Of a DNA stretch of 64,000 nucleotides, positions 17,501 through 28,200 are shown piece after piece; the stretch's first letter is position 1; each line of letters begins with the position of its first letter. The stretch spans positions 62,001 to 126,000 of the forward strand of contig JADIYP010000005.1 of assembly GCA_016705235.1 (NCBI GenBank). Direction: 5' to 3'. The notes beneath the pieces were generated by a model. The model made no database searches. It saw nothing but the letters and a program-made list of their open reading frames with translations, and had not been told where the DNA came from. Both the position numbers and the translations under genes were made by a program. The stretch is from Candidatus Leptovillus affinis (GTDB taxonomy: Bacteria; Chloroflexota; Anaerolineae; Promineifilales; Promineifilaceae).

Positions 17501-17858
17501 CGAGTTGGGCGATGTGGCTGGGGCTGGGCGGTATTTGACGGAAGGGCTGGAAGTGGCGGCCGAGATTGGCGACCGCCCAATTATGCTGGAATTGTTGACG
17601 CGGATGGCGGTGGTGGGCGCGGAGCAGATGGGCGACGGCCGTTCGCTTCTGATCATGGCGTTTGCCTTGCAGCAGCCGGAACTGTTTGCCGAGACACGCG
17701 GCGCGGCCGTGGCCCAATATGCAGCCATGCGGCAGAAGTTTACTGCGGAGGAAACGGCCGTGGCGGAATGTGAAGCGGGTCAATCCGATTTTCAGGCCAT
17801 CACGGCGACGGCGCTGGCCATGATACGGCAAATTGTAGCATTAGCCCGTGATTCGTGA
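14547..17858 (+). CDS. SARP/AfsR-type regulator: BTAD, NB-ARC ATPase, TPR repeats (1)
   Basis: About 1100 residues. An N-terminal winged-helix-like region (LFASFQVALNGRSI... RPHRRESLAALLWPD) is followed by a bacterial transcriptional activation domain with FLAGF, EPWREEAHRQLMRLL and QFETCRRAL. An NTPase domain has the P-loop LVGPGGIGKTRL at about residue 328, LLALDNVEHL as Walker B, and TSRERL. The C-terminal half contains TPR-type helical repeats. Such proteins are signal-gated transcription activators. The start is uncertain: the frame is open to 14481, ATG 14547 has no good ribosome-binding site, and GTG codons follow. It is divergent from the secreted beta-helix gene, which it probably regulates together with itself. 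Confidence 0.85.
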   Translation: MKPVKSLKCIGCGKVLQIVIGVKAPLRITLFASFQVALNGRSITDFATDKARALLAYLAVERQRPHRRESLAALLWPDQPDARARQNLRQALSNLRQALGDADDTPIPFLLIDRHEVQLNPQAEVWLDVAEFTALVSACDHHRHRQIGECLPCLRRQEALLALYPGDFLAGFSLNDSAVFEEWALLKREWLHCQAVEALAQLADYYERRGDVVAARRYAQQQVRLEPWREEAHRQLMRLLAADGQRSAALAQFETCRRALARELGVGPTAETISLYTAVREGGVLAVAANHTAVAGLPQPPAPFVGRVAESAELAEWLADPDGRLITLVGPGGIGKTRLAMHAAEAQVGLYPDGVYWVGLAAVHAAALIVPTIAQAVGLTLYGKEPPETRLLAFLREKRALLALDNVEHLPETAGVIAAVLQQAPRVTLLVTSRERLALREEWLFAVEGLAFADTAAAASVAPPEAAQLFVQSVRRADRKFAPTPADLTAVADICRLVEGMPLALELAAAWVPDLSCADIARGLAADSELLTASWQNGPERQRSVQATFEHSWALLSEAERLFFARLAVFRGGFAGQAAAQVAGVAATALAQLAAKSLVRRVGDGRYQLHELLRQFGAIKLAAFEGEAETVAARHAAHYLEFLAGQEAALKGAGQEEALAQIYRDIANVRQAWDWAVDETAVHNLAAANLLHIALEALFLFYALRSWYQEGAGVFARAETAVSPAIPNYLLLRGELLARQGRCLEFTAPPEEAIALYEASLACFRAAGAEQAAALPLYGLGYMAHIRGDYEASRRYFVASLAQYQATGNRWGMANVHSSLCLTLRRQGAFADASREGRESLLIRRDIGDWRGIASSQNNLGLIYCALGEYAAAEAALQESITICREIGHTVGVANALTSLCHVFVDAKAYARAAEMQREAQDLYREVGDLWGVAIAYNNLGQIALEDGRPMQAQSLLLEAAHIYRGLGIQSSLAHTLSNLGKTSYELGDVAGAGRYLTEGLEVAAEIGDRPIMLELLTRMAVVGAEQMGDGRSLLIMAFALQQPELFAETRGAAVAQYAAMRQKFTAEETAVAECEAGQSDFQAITATALAMIRQIVALARDS

Positions 17859-17881
17859 CTTTTTAGGGGGCGGCTGGTCCA

Positions 17882-17941
17882 AGGCCCGAAGGGTTTTGCA
17901 GTCGAAAGGCTGGCGGGTGGGCCATCAAACCCTTCGCGTCT
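17882..17941. repeat. 60-bp hairpin element (variant arms)
   Basis: Arms AGGCCCGAAGGGTTT (17882-17896) and AAACCCTTCGCGTCT (17927-17941) again enclose 30 bp and give a total of exactly 60 bp. It lies between the regulator gene and the mprF remnant, and its right arm overlaps the end of the remnant's open frame. Confidence 0.75.
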
Positions 17942-18260
17942 CGCCGCTGGCATTTTGCTGCCGGGCATACCGTTCATTGACCGATCGCGCCATCTGCAAT
18001 TCCATCCTGCCGTTTTCCACTTCCTGCCGCCGGCGCATCAAATCAATGCTGACCTCGCGGCGGGCATATTCGGGCACGAGGTTGGCAAAGGCGGTCACTC
18101 GCCCGGTCTCATCGCGCACCACAATCACCGCGCTGCTGCCAATGTAGTCGTTGTCGAACCAACCCAGGGAAAAGCGCATTTCTTTGCCGGGCATCATCAC
18201 CAGCCACTCGTCGCTGACTTCGTGCAGCAGGGTGTGGGTCAGGGGTGGGGCACTAACCAC
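17925..18260 (-). pseudogene. mprF: Remnant of phosphatidylglycerol lysyltransferase (MprF) catalytic domain
   Basis: The 111-codon frame includes VSDEWLVMMPGKEMRFSLGWFDNDYIGSSAVIVVRDETGRVTAFANLVP and EVSIDLMRR (positions about 15-76), a pattern I recognise from the DUF2156/GNAT-like C-terminal domain of MprF proteins, which transfer lysine or alanine from tRNA to phosphatidylglycerol. A real MprF domain is about 300 residues and has a membrane part; here only about 80 match. The protein ends just after the match, at the edge of a 60-bp repeat, and no upstream part was found in the next 400 bases. It is most likely a decayed fragment. Confidence 0.7.
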
Positions 18261-18665
18261 TTATTGATTGGCTGTACGGCCGTTGCGTGGGGCGTGTGCG
18301 GACGGCTTTTTGGAGGGCATTCGTCATGGGTTGAATATGGCGTCATTATGCCCAATTTAGCGGGTTTTTCCGATCTCCTCTCCGTGCTTATCGGGCAGAA
18401 ACACATTCACTGGAAAAGCATCGAACGGCCGTTTTTTATGTGCCACTTTGCCTGATCCTGCGACAAAAATGTACCGCCTCTTTTTTTATCCGGCGAACGG
18501 CTTTACAATAAGGCCCGACAAGATTGGGACTTAATTCGTTTTGGTCGGCTCGCCTACGAATAAACGCATGATCATCACCACCTTTTGCAACAGACATCAC
18601 ACCTATTTGTTTTTGCATGTTGCGGGACGGAACATGCCCGCTGTTTTATTTTGGAAGGTAATTCT
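18261..18665. other. Intergenic region without a convincing gene
   Basis: No frame here looks protein-coding. It holds two ACGGCCGT-type octamers, a TACAAT hexamer at 18504-18509 without a good -35 partner, and an inverted repeat GCATGTT (18615-18621) / AACATGC (18631-18637) about 30 bases before the hydrolase start that could be an operator. Confidence 0.5.
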
Positions 18666-20120
18666 ATGAAACAGGTTTTTCTGCTCCTAACAGCATCCTT
18701 GTTTTGGCTGACTGGCTGTCTGAACGGCCGTGAAGCCACACCGATCACGCCTCCCACGCTGGCCGACTGCCAATTGGTGGGCGGCGTGGTGGCTCGGTGC
18801 GGCGCGTTGACGGTCTTGGAGAACCGAACTGGCGGGGCAGACGGCCGTACCATCGACATTCACTACGCTGTCATCCCCGCCACAAACAGCCTGCCGGAAG
18901 CCGACCCCATTTTTCTGCTCGCCGGAGGTCCAGGGCAGGCGGCTATGACTGTTTTTCCACGCATTTTGCCCGCCTTGCAAAAAATGAATCAGAGCCGCGA
19001 TATTGTCCTGGTGGACCAACGCGGAACCGGGAAGTCGTCTCCTCTTGCCTGCCCCAACGTCAATGACCTGCCGTTGGACAGCGGCCAAGACGAGATCAAT
19101 GCCGCCCTGGAAACCTGTCGTCAGGAATTATCCGCCACCCATGACCTGACCCAATACCACACCACCATCGCCATGACCGATCTGGACGAGGTACGCGCCG
19201 CACTGGGGTATGAACAAATCAACCTGATTGGCACTTCTTACGGCAGCCGGGCCGCGCTGGAATATATGCGTTTATTCCCGGAGCGCACGCGCAGCGTTGT
19301 TCTGAATGCTGTCGTTGGGCCAGAGCTGGTGCTGCAACTGCAAGCCCCCCGCGATGGCCAGCGCGCTCTGGCGCTCTTTTTTGCCCGCTGCGCGGCCGAT
19401 GCCGCCTGCCAAAACGCATTCCCAAACCTGGAGGCGGATTTTGCCGCGCTGTTGGCGCAGGCAGAAACCGGCGTCGATGTGCGGCTTGTCCATCCACTTA
19501 GCGGCGAGGTGGTAGAACTTACACTTAACCGCGATGAGTTTATGCAAAGTCTGTTTACCATGCTCTACAGCGCTGACATCGTTTCGCTGCTGCCATTGTT
19601 GATTCACAATGCGGCAGAGAGTGGTGATTTTGCGCCGCTGTTGGTGCAGATGCTGGCAATTTCCGGCAGCGTGGGACTGGAACAGGGGATGTTTTACGCT
19701 GTGGCGTGCAGTGAGGATGCAGCCTTTATTGATCTGGCGACGGCCGAGCAATTGCAGGCGGGGTCACAATTTGGCCTGAGGGCTGCTGATTTTGTGGCGA
19801 CTTGCGCCAATTGGCCGCGCGCGGATGTGCCGGAGGGATTAAGGCAGCCGGTAACGGCCGTTATCCCCACCTTGCTGCTCTCTGGCGCCGCCGACCCGAT
19901 TACCCCGCCCCAATATGCCGAAGCGGTCGCCGCCGCCCTGCCACAAAGCCTGCACCTGATCATCCCTGATTACGGCCATGACGTGCTGCTGACGGGATGT
20001 ATGCCCCTGGTGGTTGACGCCTTCATTCGCAGCGGCAGCGTGGCCGGATTGGACACGAGCTGCCTGGCAGAAATACAAGCTCCGCCATTTTTTGTTAGCC
20101 CGGCGGGGCCGCAGCCTTAA
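18666..20120 (+). CDS. Secreted alpha/beta hydrolase, tripeptidyl-aminopeptidase type
   Basis: About 484 residues from the ATG at 18666, which follows GGAAGG. A lipobox-like LTGC sits at residues 15-18. The alpha/beta-hydrolase fold is clear: oxyanion segment LLAGGPGQAA, VDQRGTGKS, nucleophile motif GTSYGS (Ser about 190), SGAADPITPP (Asp about 409) and PDYGHDVL (His about 436). The C-terminal domain resembles the TAP-like domain of SlpD/E and tripeptidyl aminopeptidases. It probably trims peptides outside the membrane. The upstream 27 codons of the open frame lack a leader character and were excluded. The next two genes encode an ABC exporter on the same strand. Confidence 0.87.
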   Translation: MKQVFLLLTASLFWLTGCLNGREATPITPPTLADCQLVGGVVARCGALTVLENRTGGADGRTIDIHYAVIPATNSLPEADPIFLLAGGPGQAAMTVFPRILPALQKMNQSRDIVLVDQRGTGKSSPLACPNVNDLPLDSGQDEINAALETCRQELSATHDLTQYHTTIAMTDLDEVRAALGYEQINLIGTSYGSRAALEYMRLFPERTRSVVLNAVVGPELVLQLQAPRDGQRALALFFARCAADAACQNAFPNLEADFAALLAQAETGVDVRLVHPLSGEVVELTLNRDEFMQSLFTMLYSADIVSLLPLLIHNAAESGDFAPLLVQMLAISGSVGLEQGMFYAVACSEDAAFIDLATAEQLQAGSQFGLRAADFVATCANWPRADVPEGLRQPVTAVIPTLLLSGAADPITPPQYAEAVAAALPQSLHLIIPDYGHDVLLTGCMPLVVDAFIRSGSVAGLDTSCLAEIQAPPFFVSPAGPQP

Positions 20121-20127
20121 ATAGCCT

Positions 20128-20174
20128 GGGAGCGCGGCTGGATGGGCGGCCACGGGCAGGCCATCCACGCTCCC
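20128..20174. terminator. Hairpin between hydrolase and ABC exporter genes
   Basis: GGGAGCG (20128-20134) plus TGGATGG (20139-20145) pair with CCATCCACGCTCCC (20161-20174). It lies between the hydrolase stop and the ABC ATPase ribosome-binding site. A U-run is absent, so read-through into the ABC genes is possible. Confidence 0.5.
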
Positions 20175-20191
20175 GTTTCGTGAGGAGTTTC

Positions 20192-20923
20192 ATGATTGCT
20201 GTAACCAACCTTTCAAAGGCGTTTGGCGCGGTGCAGGCGGTTCAGGCCGTCTCTTTTAGCGCGCCAAACGGCAAAATCACCGGACTGCTTGGCCCCAACG
20301 GGGCGGGCAAAAGCACCACCATGCGGTTGATTGCCGGGGTATTGGAGCCGGATGAGGGCGGCGTGACTGTGGACGATCTGGATGCGTACCGGCAGCGGGT
20401 GGCGGCGCAGCAGCGCCTTGGCGTGCTGCCGGACAAACGAGGCGTGTATCAACGGCTGACATCGCGGGAAAATGTGCGCTATTACGGCCGTTTACACGGC
20501 CTGCGTGGTTCAGCCTTAGAAGCGCGTATTGATGAGCTGATGGTTCTTCTGGAGATGGCTGATATTGCCGACCGGATCACCGAAGGTTTCTCCACCGGCC
20601 AAAAAGTTAAGGTAGCCATCGCCCGCGCCCTGGTGCATAACCCGCCCAATATCATGTTGGACGAACCGACGGTCGGATTGGATGTGATGAGCACCCGCGC
20701 GATGCGCCAGGTAATTCGCCGTCTGCGCGATGCCGGGCAAACGGTTTTGTTTTCCAGCCATATCATGCAGGAGGTGGCTTCTTTGTGCGACAACATCGTC
20801 ATTATTGCGCACGGCCGTGTCGCGGCGCAAGGTTCAGCCGACGATTTACGCCAACGCGCCGGTCAGCCTGATCTGGAAGAAGCATTTGTTCGGCTTATCG
20901 GCAGCACGGAGGGCTTAGAATAA
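20192..20923 (+). CDS. natA: ABC transporter ATP-binding protein, NatA-like
   Basis: A 243-residue ATPase. It has Walker A GPNGAGKST (residues 34-42), a signature region FSTGQKVKVAIARAL in place of the usual LSGGQ, Walker B IMLDEPTVGLD and the H-loop SSHIMQEV. The sequence is closest in character to NatA/CcmA-type ATPases that pair with ABC-2 permeases. The start at ATG 20192 is favoured by GAGGAG seven bases upstream; a GTG at 20180 is in frame. The stop codon overlaps the start of the permease by one base, so the two are co-translated. The substrate is uncertain: sodium is known for NatAB, but many relatives export other compounds. Confidence 0.88.
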   Translation: MIAVTNLSKAFGAVQAVQAVSFSAPNGKITGLLGPNGAGKSTTMRLIAGVLEPDEGGVTVDDLDAYRQRVAAQQRLGVLPDKRGVYQRLTSRENVRYYGRLHGLRGSALEARIDELMVLLEMADIADRITEGFSTGQKVKVAIARALVHNPPNIMLDEPTVGLDVMSTRAMRQVIRRLRDAGQTVLFSSHIMQEVASLCDNIVIIAHGRVAAQGSADDLRQRAGQPDLEEAFVRLIGSTEGLE

Positions 20924-22116
20924 TGCGCCCCAATTTCTGGATACTTGTTGGCATTATCAGTCGCAAAGAGATGTCGGACAATTTACGTGACCGTCGTTCG
21001 GTGTTTAACGCCTTGCTTAGCGTGCTGCTCAATCCGCTGCTGTACATTGTGCTGTTTGGCTTTCTCAACCGCTCCTTTGCCGATCAGGTGGAGCAAACGC
21101 TGCAACTGCCGGTGGTGGGGGCGCAAAATGCGCCTAACCTGGTCGCTTTTTTGGACCAATACAACGTGGATATTTTGCCGCCGCCGGCCGATCCGCGCGC
21201 GGCGGTGCAAAATGGCGAGGCCGATGTGGTGCTGGTTATTCCAGACGCCTACGCTGCGTCGTTTAGCGCGGGCGAACCGGCATCGGTTGAGTTGATTCAG
21301 GACGAATCGAATCAGGGGACAAGCGTGGCCGGGCAGCGGGTGACAAATTTATTGGGGCAATACAGCGACCGGATGGCGGCGCTGCGGTTGTTGGCTCGTG
21401 GGATTAATCCGGCGTTGATAACGGCCGTGCCCGTCATCGCGGTGGATGTTTCGCCGGCCGCGCGCGGCGCATCGGGGACTGTGCTGGGGCTGCTGCCCAT
21501 CATCATGCTCACGGCTGCTTTTTTGGGCGGGTTTTACATGGTGGTAGACATGACTGCCGGGGAACGAGAGCGCGAATCTTTGGAGCCGCTGTTGATCAAT
21601 CCGGTTCCGCGCGCGGCGTTTGTACTCGGCAAATACCTCACGGCGTTTACTTTTACAATTTTGGCTACTACCCTGGCGACGGTTTTGTTTTTGGTCTTGT
21701 TGGGCATTCCGGCGGTGCAATCGTTTACCGCCATTCAGGTGGATGTGGAAGCGGCGGCGATGGTGACGGCCGTTCTCGTCATTATCCCGGTCGTTTTTAT
21801 GGCTGTGGCGCTGCAAATGTTGATTGCCTCCTACACGCGCAACGTGAAAGAGGCGCAAACGTATACCCAACTGCTTTCGCTGGCCGGGTTTATGCCGGCG
21901 CTTTTTCTGGCGATCTTGCCCATCAAGGCGCAGCCGTGGATGAACCTGGTTCCAACCATCACCCAAACGTTTATGATCAACAGGGTGATGCGCGGCGAGG
22001 CGCTGCCGGTTGGGGATGTGGTGGTGGCAACGGCCGTTACCCTGCTGGTTGGGTTGGTGGCTTTGGCGGTGGCTATCCGGTTGTACAATCGGGAACGGAT
22101 TGTGCTGATTGGGTGA
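20923..22116 (+). CDS. natB: ABC-2 type permease, NatB-like
   Basis: A 397-residue membrane protein with one N-terminal transmembrane segment (about 27-47), a large external loop to about residue 185, and five or six further segments including LGLLPIIMLTAAFLGGFYMV and a GERERESLEPLL loop typical of the NatB/ABC-2 family. The ATG overlaps the stop of natA (TAATG), which shows translational coupling. The operon ends at a strong terminator built from two ACGGCCGT octamers. Confidence 0.87.
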   Translation: MRPNFWILVGIISRKEMSDNLRDRRSVFNALLSVLLNPLLYIVLFGFLNRSFADQVEQTLQLPVVGAQNAPNLVAFLDQYNVDILPPPADPRAAVQNGEADVVLVIPDAYAASFSAGEPASVELIQDESNQGTSVAGQRVTNLLGQYSDRMAALRLLARGINPALITAVPVIAVDVSPAARGASGTVLGLLPIIMLTAAFLGGFYMVVDMTAGERERESLEPLLINPVPRAAFVLGKYLTAFTFTILATTLATVLFLVLLGIPAVQSFTAIQVDVEAAAMVTAVLVIIPVVFMAVALQMLIASYTRNVKEAQTYTQLLSLAGFMPALFLAILPIKAQPWMNLVPTITQTFMINRVMRGEALPVGDVVVATAVTLLVGLVALAVAIRLYNRERIVLIG

Positions 22117-22190
22117 GTGAACCAGGGGGTAGAGAGGGCAGTTTAATTTTTGCCCCATTGAAGTGCAGGCTGGTTGAAGCGAAATAAAGC

Positions 22191-22230
22191 AAAACGGCCG
22201 TTGCCCAGTTTCAGGCAACGGCCGTTTTTT
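22191..22230 (+). terminator. Rho-independent terminator made of two inverted AACGGCCGTT words
   Basis: AACGGCCGTTGCC, a short loop, then GGCAACGGCCGTT followed by six T. The stem of at least 13 bp and the U-run make a strong terminator for the natAB operon on the plus strand. Each arm contains one copy of the genome's iterated palindrome. Confidence 0.88.
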
Positions 22231-22236
22231 ATCCCA

Positions 22237-22266
22237 AGACAAAGGTCAGATGGCTGACCTTTGTCT
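22237..22266. terminator. Hairpin AGACAAAGGTCAG / CTGACCTTTGTCT
   Basis: A perfect 13-bp stem with a 4-base loop lies 11 bases after the stop of the large surface-protein gene on the minus strand. There is no T-run directly after it in that direction; it may work with the neighbouring natAB terminator as a bidirectional stop. Confidence 0.6.
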
Positions 22267-22276
22267 CTGCTGCGGG

Positions 22277-25200
22277 CTAATTACGAATCATAAACGGCAA
22301 GAGAATCATATGCCTGACCGTTGTTTTTAGAGCGGCGGAGGCATAGGAGCCGCTGTAAGTTTGGGAGGTGGCGGTGATCACGGCCGTGTCCGACCCACCG
22401 CTGGCGTTGGCCGGCGGGGTGACGATCACGTCAAAGGTCACACTTTCCTGGGGCGCTAAGGTCACGCTCAGGCCATAATCGCCAGCTCGCCCGCCAAACA
22501 GCAGCCTTGTGTCCCAATTTGCCTGCACGTTCAGGTCAAAGGTGTCGGTGAAATCGCCGGTATTGACGATGGAGACGGTGTACCGCGCGGTTTCAAACAG
22601 CGAGATGAGCTGCTCGCTGGGGGCTGCATCCACAGACACATTGACTACCTGCATTTCTACCGGGATGACCAATGGGGCGTTGAAAGCGCCGCCGTAATAG
22701 ATTTCGCCTAGATAGATGCCGGGGGTAACGGCCGTGGCGTCGAACACCACATCCACCGTCACCGACCCATTGGCATCCACTGTGCCACTGTCCGGCAGGG
22801 CAGACAACCAGGGCGCGTCCGGCGGCTGCAAGCTGCAATCATAATTGTTTGAATTGGGATGAACAAAGCAAACTGCCAGTTCATCCGATAAAACGGCCTG
22901 GTTGTATCCATATTGCAAACCTGTCTGCGGATCGCCCTGAATACCGATGGTTGCCCGGTCGCCGGTGAAGCCGTTGAGCGATTTGTACTGGCTCAGGATG
23001 TTCCCATTTTCAAACAACACCACCTGGAAGGTCATACTCGATGACGGCCACCCGCCGGAATCGATATTTTCCCATTGGATGATTACTCGCCGGTGTGGCG
23101 CAATACCCTGAACTTCGTAGTAGGTTTTGCTGGCGGCCGTGTAATTGTGGCTGTCCCACAGCGGCGCGATATAAGCCTGCACACCGCCATCAATGGTGCT
23201 CGGAATGGGCTGGTTGCCCGCGAAGTTGGGGTCAGGTTGCCGATCTTCAAAGTAAACCTGGCCGTAGGAGTGGATAGAAAGCTGGTTGTATTCCTGACCG
23301 TAGTAGCTGAAGTTGAAGGGTATCTCCAGCGGGGCATAGAAATCGTTGGCCCCGCTAAGGCCTAAACTCTGGCCGGTGGTGGCGATGTCGATCCAATTGT
23401 AGGTGACCGGGCTGCCGGGTACGTTGGAGTCGATGCACGAATAGCCAAAGGCATCGGCATCACCGCAGGAAGTGTAAGGGATGGTCGGCAGCATGGTCAG
23501 GGACCAATCGGTATCCCGCACAGCAAAGTCGAAGGCCGAGGCGCCGGTATTGCTGATGGTGAAGCTCTTGGTTACGGTTGTGCCCACGGTGACGACTTCG
23601 TTGAAGGCGGTTGGATCGTGGGCGATGTTGGCGATTTCGGGGATTAGATTGAAGTCTGTGGTGGTGGCGGCGTTGGAAACGGCCGTTACCGACATAGCCT
23701 GACTCACAAACCCCCTCCGGCTCACCATGATCGTGTATTCACCTGGCTGCACAGTCAGGTTGTAAGCCTCTTTGTTATGCACCAGCTTATCGAACCCATT
23801 GGGGCCGGTGATGTGCAGGGTAGCCGGTAATGCGTCGCTCGTTGCGGCATCGGTGATACGGCCGTCTAGCGTAGCGCAATCCGTGCAGCCCAATGTCAGG
23901 CTAACCGGCATATCGGGGGGATTGTTGATAAAACCACCCTCAAACACCACGTCAGACAGAAAATCGCCGGTTGTTACCATACTGCGCAGGTCGAAGACAA
24001 TATCAAACGTTGCCTGCATCCCCGCCGGAACAACAATTTCTTCTGTCGGTAAGGTGGCCCACCGCACCGCCTCAGAGGCGATAGCCAATCCAGACAGGGA
24101 AGAAAAGCCCATGTCGCCAAGGTACTCCGCTGCGCCGGTGCTCACGTTAATCCGGTAGAATTTTTGGGTAAAGGGAAACGTGTTGGGGTCGGTTGACGTG
24201 TAAAACAGTTGATTGGTAGCCGAATCCCAGGCCAGACCTTGGGTAAAGGTGTTGGCGTCAAACCCCAGACTGCCGACCACTGTAACCTGACCCGTTGTTG
24301 GATCGATGGTTACCAGAATGTCGTTGTCGATGTCGACACTATACAAGGTTCCGTTGTCCGCAAAAGTCAGCGAATTGAGACACCCGCTGCCGGCAACAGG
24401 CACATTTTGGGAGGTTGCCGCCGTGTGGACATCAACGGCGTAGAGCGATTGTCCCATGTAGCAATTAAAGGCATGGAGGATGTACATGGTTTCTGTGACC
24501 GGATCATAGGCCATGCCATCGTAGACGCTGTAGGTAGAGATCATGGGCAGCGCGCCAACGATTCTCTTGCTGCCGGTGGCTGCGTCTAAGGCGATCAGTT
24601 TGCTTTCTTCAAAGGCGTACAGCGTGGCGAAATCGTTTGCCCAGAAATCGCCGCCGCGCAAAGAGCCATGATCGATATGCTGCCCGCTGCTGAATATGTT
24701 GGTGGAATCATTCAGGTTAAACCAGCCCAAGGATCCGCCGATGCCTTCTTCGAGGATGCCGTAGGCGGTAATGGCGAGGGGCGCGTCGGCGGCGTTCGGA
24801 CTCTGATCGTTGATGGCGGTCAGGGCGGCGTTGCGCACGGCTACGGGCACGTCGAAGTTGTCCATGCGCACGGTGAAGCGCATGGGAACGGTGCCGGTAT
24901 TGGAGACGGTGACGGTTTTGGTCATCAGGTCGCCAATTTGGGCGTTGACCGCGACGTTTGCCGGGCTGTAGCTTAAGAAACTGGCCTGGGGAGTCAGGAT
25001 GAGGTCGGTGGTGACGGTTGTAGAGGTTACGGCCGTTACCGTCGTCGTGGCATCCAAATAGCCAGGAGCAGTGGCCGTCAGGGTGTATTCGCCTGCCGGA
25101 ACGGTCACATTGTAGGTATCCACGCCTATCAGATGGATGTTCATGCCGTTGGCGCTGGTGATGGTGACATTGGCTTTAACGGCCGTATCAAACCACTCAT

Positions 25201-28200
25201 CCAATATGGACCCATCCAGCACGCCGCAATCGGCGCAAGTGACGTGCATGAGCAGCGGTTGGGCGGTGACATTGTTTACAAATGAACCGCTGAAGGCAAC
25301 CGCGCCTTTGTAATCCCCTGGCGCATACAAGCCACGTGTATCAAAAGCGATATCGACATTCACCGAGCCGTTGGCCGGAATGGTGACTTGCTCAGGAACG
25401 GCCGTGGCCCATGGCAGCGGCGCCGACGCAAAAGCAATCCAGGTAAAGGCAATTTCGCTGTTGTTGCCCGGCGCGGTGCTGCCCAACGACTCAACAAATG
25501 TCGTTTCGGCCGTTGCCAGGTCAATCGTATGCAGTTGCCCACCATCGTTGTTCCAGGTGGTTATATACATTTGCTTGGTGACCGGATCCCAATCCATGCC
25601 GCTGTTGAAGTTGGTATTCGGCAGCACCGGCCCAATGGCAGTAGCCTGCCGCGTGGTTTTATCAATGGTCAGGAGCTGCTGGCTCCAGTTATCGTGGGCA
25701 TACATCGTGCCCTGATCATCAAAAGCAATGGAATCGATATCCAACTGATTTGGACCGATGATAGAGCCGAGCAGTGTCGTTTGGCCTGTGGTCACATCAA
25801 TGGTAAACAGGCTTTTACCGCCCGTGCTGAAGAAATCGACGTAACTGCTGACTACATACATTTGCTGCGTTTCGGGATCATACCCCATCGCGCTGTATTG
25901 CTCCCATCCGGGCGGTTGGGGCAATGTGCCCACGACGGTCACAGCGCCGGTGGTTGTGTCGATTTTCAGCAGCTCATCGTTGGAAGAATCATAATCATTC
26001 AGATCGCCCAGGGCGTAGACCACCGAGAAATCGTCGCCAAAGAAGTCGCCGCCGACTGAGCCGCCTTTAGCAAAACTGCCGAGGCTGGTCAGGGTTGCCG
26101 GATCCTGGCGGTTAAAGTAAGCAATGGTTGGCTGCGGGTCAAAGCTGGCATAAATGCCATAGACGCGGTCTAACAAGGTGCTGTAGGGGGTCAGGTTCAC
26201 GTCTACAGGCAGCGAACCGCTGGCTGTCAGGGTAATGGTGTGGGTAACAACGCCGCCCAGGGCTACGGTGTCTTCGATATTGGCCGGAGTATAGCCCAAT
26301 GAGCCACCTTGCAGATTGACATCCAGCGGCGTCGTGGCGCCATCATTGATGGTTACCTGCGTGGTAAAGCTGGCGTAATTGACGGCCGTTACCGTGACAG
26401 TATATGTGCCGGTGCGCAGATCGCCGCTGTAATTGCCCAGCAAATCAGTCGTGAAGACAACTTGATTGGTTCCATCATCGGCCGTGACAGTGGCGTTTTT
26501 AATCGGCCAACTGTAATCGGTGTCGGTTATTGTGCCGGCCAACGAGCCATACAAAACCCCATTGCTGCACCAGTTTACGGCGGTTGTCAGCACATCCTGA
26601 CGATCGGCCAGGAGGTCGATGGCTTCGAAGGGGAAGGCCAGGTAGGTGCTGCGGAAGGAACGGCCGTATACCGTAGAACCGGCCGTATTAGCGGCATCAA
26701 TAAAAGATGGCCGACCAAAATCATTCAAAGTAAGCGCTTTGGTATCGGCATAGAACGGGTAAACCAGGGTGTAAGGGCCGAGTCCGCCATATACCACCCA
26801 ATCCCCTTGCAATGTTTCATAGGCGGGGTATTGGGAATAGTAACTGCGTATGCCCAGATATTGGCTGCGGAAGGCGGTTATTGTGTTCAGGTAGTTGGAA
26901 CTGGACAAAAACAGGCAGTTGTCTTGAGGAAGCCATTGGCTCAAAATTGCTTCGGACGCCTCTGAAGGGCCAGAACCGTATCTTGCTCCGGTGAACCAGA
27001 TCACCATGTCATAAGGGGCTAAATCCGCCTCGACGGGTAGGTTGAACCCTGCGGATGTGTCCCAAATGTCATAAGTCGTGCCCATCGCGTCCAGCGCATC
27101 GGTGTAGGAGGCAAGGGAGTCGGGGAAATTATCATCATCGTCTACCAGCAGGACCATCGGCGAAACGGCCGTGGTGAAGCTGGCCACAGCGGAAACGGCG
27201 CTGCCGCAGCCATTGTTGGCCGTGACGCGCCAATAGTACATTGTTCCGGCCGCCAGATAGGTGGTCGGCGCGAGGCTGGTGGCGGTGGTGGTTTCGCTAT
27301 AGATCACGGACGCGAAACCGCTGTCGGCGGCGATTTCCAGGGTGTAATCTAAGGCGCCAATGGAGGGTGTCCAGGTGAAGGTGGGGATGACGGGAACGTC
27401 AACGGCCGTATCCGCCGGCGACGACAGCGCAGGGCTGCCCGGAACAGCGCTGGACAAATCCAGAGTGACCGTAGCGGTATGTACCTTGCTGCCTTCCGTG
27501 CCGACAATACCCAACGCATAACTGCCGGCCGTCGCCCCGCCTAAATTGGAAAGAGTCAGGGTGGTGGCGGCGTTGGGCGTAACCGGGTTGGTGGCAAAGG
27601 CCGTATTGGCTCCGGCCGGCGCGCCGCTGACGCTGAGATTGACGCTGTTGTTATACCCGCTTACCGAGGCCAGGGTAACGTCGTACACCGGGCTGTCGCT
27701 GGTGCAAACAGCCTGGGAAGCTGGCGTGGCGCTGATCACAAAATCGGCGGGGAATGTTACTTTTTCAAAAAAGACATCCGGGTCTTGCACGGCGCCGGTC
27801 AGATTCCGGTCGTCAGACCAGAAAATATAGGCGCTGTCGGTGTCTTGGAATTGTTGATCGTAGAAGCCGTGATAACACGTGTCGATGGAAGGATCGACAA
27901 ACACGGGCGATTGGGCGTCGCTGACTTTGACGCTGGCTTCCCAGGTTTGCCCGTTATCGAACGAGGTGCGCATGAAGTATTCAAACAGGTAATTGTTTGT
28001 CGGATCATTGCGCCGATCGTACCAGGTGGCCACGACACGGCCGTTTTCATTCACGCTGATGGTGGGGAAAAACTGGTCGGTCAGAGTCACATCATCATTT
28101 AGGCGAATTTCTGGTTCCCAGGTCGTTCCGTTATCCAGCGAACGGCGGTAAAACACATCGACGACATCGCCAACGTCGTAACCGTCGGGATCATAGGCGT

